From: Micromonospora polyrhachis
GTDB lineage: Bacteria; Actinomycetota; Actinomycetes; Mycobacteriales; Micromonosporaceae
Assembly: GCF_014203835.1 (NCBI RefSeq)
Contig: NZ_JACHJW010000001.1
Span: 5,034,501 to 5,098,500 of the forward strand
Reading direction: 5' to 3'
DNA length: 64,000 nucleotides
Positions 9,503-16,862 of the stretch are shown here, piece after piece (position 1 is the first letter of the stretch; every line of letters starts with the position of its first letter). The position numbers and the translations under genes were made by a program. Under the pieces are notes generated by a model. That model did not search any database and was not told where the DNA came from. It saw nothing but the letters and a program-made list of their open reading frames with translations.

Positions 9503-9587
9503 CACCCATCAGCGAGGGTACGGGGTGGGGCGGGCAGGGGCATCGTCGCGACCCGCCCGCCCGCACACCCACCCACCCGGTCGTCGG

Positions 9588-9977
9588 TCAGGCGTCCTGC
9601 GGATACCAGCGCAGCTCGACGGTGTTGCCGTCCGGGTCCCGTACGTAGATCGAGGTCGCCCGGCCCCGTGCGCCGAACCGTCCCACCGGTCCCTCCAGCA
9701 CGGTGAAGACGCCCGAGTCGATGACTTCCTGCCAGTCCAGTGGTTCCACCGTCAGGCAGATGTGGTCGACGTTCGACTCGTTCCGGTCGCGGGAGAAGAA
9801 GTCGATGATGGTCTCGGGGGACACCCGAGCCGAAGGGAAGCCGACCTTGCCGGCCCGCCACTCGTCGACCCGTACCGGCTCCAGGCCGAGTGGTCCACAG
9901 TAGAACGCCAATGCCCGTTCGATGTCTTCGACGTTGAGCACCAGGTGGTCGAAGGCCTTAACTCGCATGATCGTCAT
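9588..9977 (-). CDS. VOC (glyoxalase/bleomycin resistance) family protein
   Basis: A 129-residue single-domain vicinal-oxygen-chelate protein. FDHLVLNVEDIERALAFY at the N terminus, VDHICLTVE in the middle and YVRDPDGNTVELRW at the C terminus are the family's beta-alpha-beta-beta-beta signatures, with His and Glu metal ligands. Members act as glyoxalases, dioxygenases or binding proteins in drug resistance; the substrate is not predictable. The ATG at 9977 overlaps the stop of the DUF1801 gene by four bases (ATGA), so it is the last gene of the operon; a second ATG at 9968 is possible. Confidence 0.85.
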   Translation of the reverse strand: MTIMRVKAFDHLVLNVEDIERALAFYCGPLGLEPVRVDEWRAGKVGFPSARVSPETIIDFFSRDRNESNVDHICLTVEPLDWQEVIDSGVFTVLEGPVGRFGARGRATSIYVRDPDGNTVELRWYPQDA

Positions 9978-10336
9978 TTCGTCTCCAGTTTCTGGGCCTG
10001 ACGCAGCCAGTCGGCGAAGAGGGCGGCATCGATCTCGTCGACGGTGTGCAGCTTCACCGAGGCCATCTCGCGGGCCCCGGGGACGAGTCGGCCGGAGGAG
10101 TCGGCGACCTGCTGCCCACGCCACAACCCGAAGGTCAGGTGCGACTTGTAGGCCTTCAGCAGGCAGATCGGGTCCTTTCCCGGCTTGTCGCCGAGGCCCC
10201 AGACCGGGTGGCCGTGCCACATCGCGCCGATGGCACCGGGCAGGGCTGTGTCGATGACCGGTCGTAGTGTTTCCCCTATCTCCCGCAGCGGGGCGTCGAG
10301 GCCGGTCAGATAGTCCGTGACAGTCGTTTCACTCAT
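9974..10336 (-). CDS. DUF1801 domain protein
   Basis: A 120-residue cytosolic protein of the DUF1801 (YdhG-like) family, small proteins of unknown function often found beside stress or VOC genes. The pattern YLTGLDAPLREIGETLRPVIDTALPG at the start, then MWHGHPVWGLG and SHLTFGLWRG, fits the family. The ATG at 10336 follows GAGGAAG. It is the middle gene of a three-gene minus-strand operon: 28 bases downstream of the RibD-like gene and overlapping the VOC gene. Confidence 0.75.
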   Translation of the reverse strand: MSETTVTDYLTGLDAPLREIGETLRPVIDTALPGAIGAMWHGHPVWGLGDKPGKDPICLLKAYKSHLTFGLWRGQQVADSSGRLVPGAREMASVKLHTVDEIDAALFADWLRQAQKLETK

Positions 10337-10364
10337 GGTGGGCTTCCTCGGGTTCCGGTCGGGA

Positions 10365-10940
10365 TCAGGCGGGCTGGTAGTGCAGGTGGGCCACGCCGGT
10401 ACGGAAGGTGGCCGAGGCGGCGAGGGTCAGCGGGATCCGGTCGCCGCTGTCGAAGAGGCGCTCTCCCTTGCCGAGCACGATCGGATGCACGAGCAGGTGC
10501 AGGTCGTCGACGAGGCCGGCGCGGAGCAGGGCGCGGGTGAGGGTGATGCTGCCGGAGATGCCGATGTCGCGACCCGGCTGCTGCTTGAGTGCGGTCAGCT
10601 TGGCGACGACGTCCCCGTCGAGGATGGTCGAGTTGTTCCACTCGGCCGTCTCCATGGTCCGGGAGGCGACGAGTTTCGGCATCGCGTTCAACGCCTCGGC
10701 CATCTCACCGGTCTGGTGGGGCCAGGTCGCCGCGAACGTCTCGTACGTTGCCCGACCCAGCAGCAGCGCCCCGGCGTTGGCCATGATCCCGCCGACGACC
10801 GCGTTCATCTCGTCGTTCAGATACGGGAAGTGCCAGGTCTCGGGGGCCTCCACCACTCCGTCGAGGGAGATGAAGAGGCCGGTAACGATGCGGCGGGTTC
10901 CGGTGCCGGTGCGGTGGCTGTCAGTGGTGGTGCTGGACAT
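10365..10940 (-). CDS. Dihydrofolate reductase family (RibD C-terminal) protein
   Basis: A 191-residue reductase-fold protein of the RibD C-terminal/DHFR superfamily, which binds NADPH. Signatures are VTGLFISLDGVVEAPETW at the N terminus, LLLGRATYETF, the GRDIGISGSITLTRALL nucleotide-binding turn and VDDLHLLVHPIVLGKGERLF. Such stand-alone proteins are common in actinomycetes and their substrate is usually unknown. It is the first gene of the RibD-like/DUF1801/VOC operon and is divergent from the LysR gene, with a perfect palindrome in the shared promoter region. Confidence 0.85.
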   Translation of the reverse strand: MSSTTTDSHRTGTGTRRIVTGLFISLDGVVEAPETWHFPYLNDEMNAVVGGIMANAGALLLGRATYETFAATWPHQTGEMAEALNAMPKLVASRTMETAEWNNSTILDGDVVAKLTALKQQPGRDIGISGSITLTRALLRAGLVDDLHLLVHPIVLGKGERLFDSGDRIPLTLAASATFRTGVAHLHYQPA

Positions 10941-11053
10941 GCGGGTACCCCCGTGGATCGTGGTTGGGACCCGGCCGGCGGTTCTTCCCGGCGGCCGGTG
11001 ACGTTGTCCACGATCCGCCGAGCGGCGACGCCGACCAAGCCCCGATCGGACTA

Positions 11054-11080
11054 CGATCGTTGACTCGGATTCAACGATCG
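11054..11080. promoter_or_regulatory. Perfect palindromic operator upstream of the LysR gene
   Basis: Arms CGATCGTTGA (11054-11063) and TCAACGATCG (11071-11080) are perfect inverted repeats with a 7-base spacer. It ends six bases before the LysR start and lies in the region shared with the divergent RibD-like operon, so it is probably the LysR binding site for both directions. Confidence 0.65.
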
Positions 11081-11086
11081 GGGGTC

Positions 11087-11986
11087 GTGGTGCTGGAACG
11101 GTACGAGGTCGAGACATTCCTGACGCTCGCCGAGGAACTGCACTTCGGTCGTACCGCCGAGCGGCTACGGGTCACCACCGGACGGATCAGTCACGTCGTC
11201 AAGAAGCTGGAACGCCGGATCGGGGCACCACTGTTCGAGCGCACCAGTCGGGTCGTTGTGCTCACCCCGATCGGGCGGCAACTCGCCGACGACCTGGCCC
11301 CCCTGGTGGCCCAGACGGACCAGGCGGTACGCCGAGCCGTCGACGCGGGCCGGGGGATCAGCGGCCAACTGCGGGTGGCGTTCCTGGGGGAGTGGACCGC
11401 GCCGGTGCTGCTCAAGGCGGTCAGTCTCTTCGCCGAACGGCATCCCGACTGCGAGGTGCACGTGCACGAGGTGCAACTGTCCAACTCCCGAGCCAGCCTG
11501 CTCGATAGGTCCATCGACATCCTCATCGCGTCGTACCCGTTCGACGGCATGGCCTGCGGGCCGGTGTTGCTCACGGAGGCCCGGGTGCTGGCCGTGGCCG
11601 CCGGGCACCCGTTGGCCGGCGCGGAGTCGGTGTCCCTGGAGGTCCTGGCCGAGCACCCGGTGGTGCAGTACCCGTCGATGACCTCCGCCGCATTCAAGCG
11701 GGATCGGACCCCCGACCGCACCCCAGCCGGCCACCCGGTGCGAAAGGGACCGGCAGGCAACAGCTTCTCCGAGATGCTCTCCCTGGTCGCGATGGGTCGG
11801 GGCATCCTGCCGGTGGGGGAGCACACCCGTCGTTACTATCCCCGCCCGGATGTCGCCTACGTGCCGATCCACGACGCCCCGCCGATCGAGCGGGGGCCGA
11901 TCTGGCTGGAGTCGAACACGACCGCCCGGATACGCGAGTTCGTCCGCGCCGCCGCCGACGCCAATCCACGTCCACTGTCGAGCTGA
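11087..11986 (+). CDS. LysR family transcriptional regulator
   Basis: A 299-residue LysR regulator. The winged helix-turn-helix is at residues 3-62 (VETFLTLAEELHFGRTAERL, LTPIGRQL) and the two-lobed effector domain follows (LRVAFLGEWTAPVLLKAV). The TPAGHPVRKGPAGNSF and MGRGILPVGEHTRRYY segments belong to the effector part. GTG codons at 11087 and 11090 are both possible starts. Divergence from the RibD-like operon and the palindrome between them suggest it controls that operon and itself; the inducer is unknown. Confidence 0.9.
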   Translation: MVLERYEVETFLTLAEELHFGRTAERLRVTTGRISHVVKKLERRIGAPLFERTSRVVVLTPIGRQLADDLAPLVAQTDQAVRRAVDAGRGISGQLRVAFLGEWTAPVLLKAVSLFAERHPDCEVHVHEVQLSNSRASLLDRSIDILIASYPFDGMACGPVLLTEARVLAVAAGHPLAGAESVSLEVLAEHPVVQYPSMTSAAFKRDRTPDRTPAGHPVRKGPAGNSFSEMLSLVAMGRGILPVGEHTRRYYPRPDVAYVPIHDAPPIERGPIWLESNTTARIREFVRAAADANPRPLSS

Positions 11987-11993
11987 CCGTGCG

Positions 11994-12413
11994 TTACCCG
12001 GGTTCGTCCGGGTGATCCGGGTCGCGAACCCAGGTCACGCAGGTCGGTCGCTGACCGGTGGTGACGTACTCCAGGACCGCCTGGCGGGCGGTTGCGGCCC
12101 GCACCCGGGCGCGGCTGGCCGGTACGGTGATCAAGCCTGTGTCGGGGGACTCCAGGACGGTGATGGCGGCCACCGGGTCGAACTCGACGGCATGGGCCCC
12201 GTCGGCCACCCAGCAGAGTGCGGCCAGATCCACGTCGACGTCGATGTCGACCCGCAGTTCGGTCGCTCCGTCGGCCCGTCCGAACCGGATTACCTGGCCG
12301 GAGCCACCGTGACTCATGATCGTGCCGGCTTGTTCGTCGAACCAGTCCGCCGCGTCGGCGGGGTCGGACAGCGTCTCACAGTGACCGTGATAGTCCACCA
12401 TCGCGAACGTCAA
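11994..12413 (-). CDS. Imm1-like immunity protein
   Basis: A 139-residue acidic cytosolic protein resembling the Imm1 immunity family: a short HGH segment, an acidic middle (LRVDIDVDVDLAALCWVADG) and the C-terminal AVLEYVTTGQRPTCVTW that is typical of Imm1. The TTG at 12413 overlaps the stop of the toxin gene (TTGA); an ATG four codons later is the alternative. Position directly behind an SCP1.201-type deaminase toxin strongly suggests it neutralises that toxin. Binding has not been shown. Confidence 0.75.
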   Translation of the reverse strand: MTFAMVDYHGHCETLSDPADAADWFDEQAGTIMSHGGSGQVIRFGRADGATELRVDIDVDVDLAALCWVADGAHAVEFDPVAAITVLESPDTGLITVPASRARVRAATARQAVLEYVTTGQRPTCVTWVRDPDHPDEPG

Positions 12414-13258
12414 CGTGTGATCCTTTCGCCGGTGCCGGTATAGGTGGCCTGCCACCAGGACTGCCCGCCGTCGCGGGTGACCCACACGGTCAGCCGCGCA
12501 CCCGCGGGAAGGATCGCGGGGAGGATCTTCTCGCAGGACCATTCATGGTCCTGATCGTGTTGATTGCTGCCACACACGGTGTTGTCAACGACCAAATCGG
12601 CGGTTGCGATGTCGTCGTGACGCATCTGGGCGGCGACCTTCGACTCCACATGTTGGTAGAACGTGACGGGAGGCCCACGTAACGGGTCGTACCGGAGGTC
12701 GGCCGCGATGCTCCTGTCGCGTCCGCCGGAGGTCACGACCCGACCCTGGAAGCAGCCGGTGGTTGGCCGGTTGGCCCCCGGGGGTCGGGGGAGAAAGCTC
12801 GTGGCTGCCGCGCGAACCCGCTCGGGTACGGCGGTCGTCGTCGACCACCTCGTACCCAGCGGTGCCGCCGGAGGTGGGACCGGCACTGTTGACCCGGCCG
12901 CCGGATGTGGGACTGGCACTGTTGACCCGGCCGTCGGAGGTGGGACCGGCACTGCCGACCCGGCCGCCGGCTCCTGGGCTGGCGGTCGCGGTGCTGGCGC
13001 GGTGCCGACGACGACCGCCAGGTAGCTGTCCAGGTGCTGGGTCGCTGCCAGGAGGTGCTGGAGTGCGTTGTCGAGATGCTCCCGTCCGCTCCGAGCTGCG
13101 GCGACCGCGCCGAGGATCGCGGCGTGACGGCTTCCCCGAGTAGCCTGGGTGAGTTGCGCGGTGACGACAGTGACGTCGTTGCGGACCCGGGCGACGACCG
13201 AGGTGTGAAAGTGGTCTCGCGCTGATTGGATGGCCGCGATGACCTTGTCGAGAGCCAT
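12410..13258 (-). CDS. Polymorphic toxin with SCP1.201-like (DddA-type) deaminase domain
   Basis: A 282-residue three-part protein. Residues 1-85 form a helical module similar in pattern to the adjacent small protein; residues 86-135 are a Pro-rich linker with three 11-residue repeats of the type AGSTVPVPPPA; residues 145-270 match the SCP1.201-like deaminase family that includes the DNA cytosine deaminase DddA. The catalytic HVE (His203, Glu205), the HVESKVAAQMR helix, the zinc cysteines (Cys229, Cys242) and ILPAGARLTVWV are visible. The two cysteines are 12 residues apart, far more than in DddA (TCxxC). No secretion signal is seen. It is the middle gene of an adaptor-toxin-immunity operon. 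Confidence 0.8.
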   Translation of the reverse strand: MALDKVIAAIQSARDHFHTSVVARVRNDVTVVTAQLTQATRGSRHAAILGAVAAARSGREHLDNALQHLLAATQHLDSYLAVVVGTAPAPRPPAQEPAAGSAVPVPPPTAGSTVPVPHPAAGSTVPVPPPAAPLGTRWSTTTAVPERVRAAATSFLPRPPGANRPTTGCFQGRVVTSGGRDRSIAADLRYDPLRGPPVTFYQHVESKVAAQMRHDDIATADLVVDNTVCGSNQHDQDHEWSCEKILPAILPAGARLTVWVTRDGGQSWWQATYTGTGERITR

Positions 13259-13260
13259 TG

Positions 13261-13518
13261 TCAGGCGCCGAGGCTCGCCAGATATTCGCTACAGCCGGTC
13301 GCCGCGTGGGCCAGCGCGACGTGAGCGTCGTGCAACTCCCGTATGGCGGATCGCAATTCCTGTAGCGCGGCGGTGGCATCTTCGTGCTGGGTGCCGGTCA
13401 GGGTCGCGGCGAGTTGTCTGGTCACATCGGTAAGCGCGCCTTCGGTGGTGGCGATCTCTGCGGTGGACAGCCCGTCGGCGGCATGACGGAGCACGTCAAC
13501 GATCTCGGCCATCGGCAT
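13261..13518 (-). CDS. Small helical protein preceding the toxin (DUF6244-like)
   Basis: An 85-residue, mostly helical protein without signal peptide. Its layout, with an N-terminal helix (EIVDVLRHAADGLSTAE), a turn rich in Thr and Gly, and a C-terminal helix (HVALAHAATGCSEYLASL), matches the first 85 residues of the toxin downstream, so the two look like related modules. It resembles the DUF6244 proteins I recall next to SCP1.201 toxins in actinomycetes. It may pair with the toxin as a WXG-like partner or chaperone; that is inference. The ATG at 13518 follows GAGAGG, and its stop is 2 bases before the toxin start. Confidence 0.7.
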   Translation of the reverse strand: MPMAEIVDVLRHAADGLSTAEIATTEGALTDVTRQLAATLTGTQHEDATAALQELRSAIRELHDAHVALAHAATGCSEYLASLGA

Positions 13519-13832
13519 TGCGCGTCACCTCTCCCGGAGGCGGAGCGTTTCGCCAGGGAGTTAAACACATATTCCCTGTTCGGTGAAGGGCTTCGATGGA
13601 TTGTGTTGCTTTCGATCGTCTCGTGACGCGTACCGTCCGGTCTTGATCACTGGTTGCTCGGATCTGTCGATCATTGGTATATGACTCACCTAACGATCAT
13701 TGATGTGGCTCGCATTGGCTGAAATGGTGATCGATGTCCGTCCAGATTTCCCTTGTTGGTTACTGTTTCGTCCCGGGTGGCGGGCCGGTCACCGGTTGGG
13801 AACCGTCGACCGGGTCGTGGCATTGTCGGCGG
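13519..13832. other. Divergent promoter region with CGATCATTG motifs
   Basis: This 314-base, relatively AT-rich region separates the toxin operon (minus) from the histidine-kinase gene (plus). It holds CGATCATTG at 13668-13676 and 13694-13702. The same core recurs five times in the array at 18165-18244. No gene is recognised here, although the kinase frame is open upstream from 13734. Confidence 0.5.
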
Positions 13833-15116
13833 GTGGAGCGGAACAGCGGTGGTGAGCAGTGGCATCGGCCAAAACCGACATCAGACCAGCAACGGATCGA
13901 TGTCTTCGTCGGGCTGGCGGTCACCGCCGCGGCGCTGCTGAGTCTCACCCTGACCGCCAGTGCCGGCCGATTCATGTTCGGTCCACCGCCGTCCTGGCCG
14001 GAGCAGATCTTCTGGTCGGTGGCGGTGACCCTGCCGTTGGCCTGGCGACGCCGCTGGCCGGAGGCCACCGCCGTGATCATCGCGGTGGCGTTCATCGGCG
14101 GACAGGTCCGGGCCGCGCCGGAGGCGCAACTGTCCTCGGGCGCGATCTGTGCCGCCATCTACGCGCTCGTCGCCTGGGGACACGACCATCGGCGGGCGCG
14201 TCGGATCGGACTGGGCATCATCGTCGCGATGTTCGCCTGGATCGGCATCTCCTTCTGGGAGGCGCTGGCCTCGATCCCGGAGGACGCGTTCGCGGAGGCA
14301 GCCGGGCCGGTGCCGCCACTGCTCGCCACGCTCCTCTACATGATCCTGATCAACGTTCTGATCTTCGGGTTCGCCTTCTTCTCCGGCGAGACCGCCTGGA
14401 TGGCGGCCCGCCGGGAGCACCAGCTCCACGTACAGGCTGAGGCGTTGCGCCGATCGCAGGCAGAGGCGGGCGAGCGGGCGGTGCTGGGCGAACGGGTCCG
14501 CATTGCCCGGGAACTGCATGACGTGGTCGCCCACCACGTATCGGTGGTGGGCATCCAGGCGGCGGCCACCCGGCGGGTCATGGCGAAGGATCCGGAGCGG
14601 GCCCGTACCGCCCTTTCGTCGATCGAGGAGAGCGCTCGGACGGCGATCGACGAGCTGCGCCGGATGCTCAACCTGCTGCGCCAGCCCGCCACGACCGCCG
14701 ACGGGGCGGAGGCCCCCGCCACCGCCTCGGTCGAGCGGGTCGACGACCTGCTGGCCAACGTTCGTGCCGCCGGCCTGACCACCCAGTTCGGCGTGTACGG
14801 CGATCCGGCGCCGCTGCCGGCGTCACTGTCGCAGGCCGCGTACCGGATCGTGCAGGAAGCGATCACCAATACCCTGAAACACGCTGGGGCTACCATGATC
14901 GATGTGCGGATTCGCTACCTCGCCAACGAACTGGAAGTCGACGTCTCCGACGATGGTCGAGGCGGGCAGACCTCCCGCGTGGGTGGGCTCGGGTTGATCG
15001 GTATGCGGGAGCGGGTCGCCGCCCACGACGGTCACCTGGAGGTCGGGCCGCGCGCCGGCGGCGGATACCGGGTACGGGCACGCTTCCCGCACGCCCCGGT
15101 CGGAGCGGGCGTATGA
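13833..15116 (+). CDS. NarL-type sensor histidine kinase
   Basis: A 427-residue membrane sensor kinase. Four to five hydrophobic segments fill residues 20-180, followed by a dimerisation and phospho-acceptor domain with RIARELHDVVAHHVSVVG (phosphorylated His229) and a HATPase domain (YRIVQEAITNTLKHAGA, VDVSDDGRGG, GLGLIGMRERV). It has no large extracellular sensing domain, as in DesK-like kinases. The GTG at 13833 is the best start in frame; the open frame further upstream looks non-coding. Its stop overlaps the response-regulator start (ATGA), so the pair is translationally coupled. Confidence 0.9.
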   Translation: MERNSGGEQWHRPKPTSDQQRIDVFVGLAVTAAALLSLTLTASAGRFMFGPPPSWPEQIFWSVAVTLPLAWRRRWPEATAVIIAVAFIGGQVRAAPEAQLSSGAICAAIYALVAWGHDHRRARRIGLGIIVAMFAWIGISFWEALASIPEDAFAEAAGPVPPLLATLLYMILINVLIFGFAFFSGETAWMAARREHQLHVQAEALRRSQAEAGERAVLGERVRIARELHDVVAHHVSVVGIQAAATRRVMAKDPERARTALSSIEESARTAIDELRRMLNLLRQPATTADGAEAPATASVERVDDLLANVRAAGLTTQFGVYGDPAPLPASLSQAAYRIVQEAITNTLKHAGATMIDVRIRYLANELEVDVSDDGRGGQTSRVGGLGLIGMRERVAAHDGHLEVGPRAGGGYRVRARFPHAPVGAGV

Positions 15117-15886
15117 CCGGCTCGAATGGCTGGACCGGCTCGACTGGCTTGACCGGTCCGACTGGCTCGACCGGTCCGACTGGCTTGACCGGCCTGACTG
15201 GCTCGACCGGCACCGGGTTCGGGTCGGACCGCCCGATCCGAGTGCTTCTCGCCGACGACCATCATCTCGTGCGTACCGGGTTCCGGGTCATCCTGGAGAC
15301 GGAGGACGACATCGAGGTGGTGGGCGAGGCGGTCGACGGTGAGCAGGCCGTGGCGCTGGCCGCCAGCACCGAGCCCGATGTCGTCCTGATGGACGTGGAG
15401 ATGCCCCGGCTGGACGGCCTGGCGGCGACCCGGCGGATCGCGGCACAGGAGACCGGCCCGGCGGTGCTGATCCTGACCACCTTCGACCGCGACGACTACC
15501 TCTTCGCCGCCCTCCAGGCCGGGGCCAGCGGCTTCCTGCTCAAGAACGGCACCCCGGAGGACCTGATCGACGCGGTACGCGTCCTGGCCAGCGGCGACGC
15601 GCTGCTTGCCCCGGCGATCACGCGACGGGTGATCGCCACCTTCGCCCGCCCCGAGGCGGTAGCCCGCACCGATGGGCGGTTGACCGAACTGACCCCCCGG
15701 GAGCGGGAGGTGCTGGTGCTGCTCGCCGGTGGGGCCACCAATGGCGAGATCGCTGGTCAGCTCTATCTGGGCGAGGCGACGGTGAAGACCCACGTCAGCC
15801 GGGTGCTTGCCAAGCTGGGGCTGCGCGACCGTACCCAGGCGGTGGTCTTCGCCTACGAGCACGGGGTGGTTACGCCTGGCGGCTGA
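15113..15886 (+). CDS. NarL/FixJ response regulator with Gly-Thr-rich N-terminal extension
   Basis: A 257-residue response regulator: receiver domain from about residue 41 (IRVLLADDHHLVRTGF, phospho-acceptor Asp94 in LMDVEMPRLDG, Lys in GFLLKN) and LuxR-type helix-turn-helix at the C terminus (LTPREREVLVLLAGGATNGEI, GEATVKTHVSRVLAKLGL). It acts on DNA once phosphorylated by the preceding kinase. The first 36 residues are a repetitive TGSTGLTGPTGST-like tract encoded by tandem DNA repeats and are unusual for the family. A start at a later GTG or TTG cannot be excluded, but the ATGA overlap supports this one. Confidence 0.9.
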   Translation: MTGSNGWTGSTGLTGPTGSTGPTGLTGLTGSTGTGFGSDRPIRVLLADDHHLVRTGFRVILETEDDIEVVGEAVDGEQAVALAASTEPDVVLMDVEMPRLDGLAATRRIAAQETGPAVLILTTFDRDDYLFAALQAGASGFLLKNGTPEDLIDAVRVLASGDALLAPAITRRVIATFARPEAVARTDGRLTELTPREREVLVLLAGGATNGEIAGQLYLGEATVKTHVSRVLAKLGLRDRTQAVVFAYEHGVVTPGG

Positions 15887-15912
15887 GGCGGGTCCGTCGC
15901 GCGGCGGACCCT

Positions 15913-15926
15913 GATGATCAATCATC
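15913..15926. promoter_or_regulatory. Palindrome upstream of the ABC exporter
   Basis: GATGATCAATCATC has GATGAT/ATCATC arms with a 2-base centre. It shares the GATCA-type core found upstream of the kinase and in the 16-bp array, 43 bases before the ABC ATPase start. Confidence 0.35.
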
Positions 15927-15968
15927 GGCCGGACGCCACGGGGCCTGGCGAAACCTAATCTTTATGGC

Positions 15969-16862
15969 ATGACCCACGTGCTCCAAGTCGAGTCGATCAA
16001 TCGCAGTTTCGGGGACCGGCAGGTCCTCAAGGAGGTCTCGTTCGAGGTGACGGCGGGCCGGATGACCGGCTTCGTAGGCGGCAACGGTGCCGGTAAGACC
16101 ACCTCGATGCGGATCATCCTGGGCGTACTCGCCCCGGACTCCGGTCGGGTGAGCTGGCAGGGGACTCCGCTGACCCGCCAGATGCGGCAGCGGTTCGGCT
16201 ACATGCCGGAGGAACGCGGCCTCTACCCGAAGATGTCCCCCCGGGAGCAGTTGATCTACTTCGGCCGGCTGCACGGGCTGAGCCGCGAGGCGGCGCAGCG
16301 CAACACGACCGACCTGCTCGACCGGATGGGTCTGGGCGAGCGCGCGAACGACCAGCTGGAGTCGCTGTCCCTCGGTAACCAGCAGCGGGTCCAGATCGCC
16401 GCTGCCCTGGTCCACGACCCGGAGGTGCTGGTCCTGGACGAGCCGTTCTCGGGGCTCGACCCGCTGGCCGTGGATGCCGTCGTGAGTGTGCTGCGCGAGC
16501 ACACCGCGCGGGGCGTACCGGTGCTCTTCTCCAGCCACCAGCTCGACGTGGTCGAACGCCTCTGCGACGACCTGGTCATCATCGCCGGCGGTGTGATCCG
16601 CGCCGCCGGCAGCCGCGAGGGGCTGCGCGCGGCGTACACCCTGCCCCGGTACGAGCTGCGGGTCGACGGCGACGCCGGATGGCTGCGCGACCAGCCCGGG
16701 GTGACCCTGGTCGACCTCGACGGTGCCCGTGCCGTCTTCGACCTGGCACCCGGCATGGACGACCAGCAGGTCCTGAACGCGGCCCTGTCCCGCGGCCCGG
16801 TACGCGCCTTCGGCCCGGTCGCCCCCTCCCTCGTCGAGATCTTCCGAGAGGTCAACCAGTGA
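15969..16862 (+). CDS. ABC transporter ATP-binding protein (NatA-like)
   Basis: A 297-residue ATPase of an ABC-2 export system. Walker A GGNGAGKTT (near residue 38), Q-loop region RQRFGYMPEERGLYP, signature LSLGNQQRVQIAAAL, Walker B and D-loop LVLDEPFSGLDPLAVD and H-loop FSSHQLDVVERL are complete, and a C-terminal DUF4162-like region follows. It energises export by the downstream permease, whose GTG start overlaps its stop by four bases. The preceding two-component pair probably regulates the exporter. Substrate could be an ion, drug or peptide. Confidence 0.92.
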   Translation: MTHVLQVESINRSFGDRQVLKEVSFEVTAGRMTGFVGGNGAGKTTSMRIILGVLAPDSGRVSWQGTPLTRQMRQRFGYMPEERGLYPKMSPREQLIYFGRLHGLSREAAQRNTTDLLDRMGLGERANDQLESLSLGNQQRVQIAAALVHDPEVLVLDEPFSGLDPLAVDAVVSVLREHTARGVPVLFSSHQLDVVERLCDDLVIIAGGVIRAAGSREGLRAAYTLPRYELRVDGDAGWLRDQPGVTLVDLDGARAVFDLAPGMDDQQVLNAALSRGPVRAFGPVAPSLVEIFREVNQ

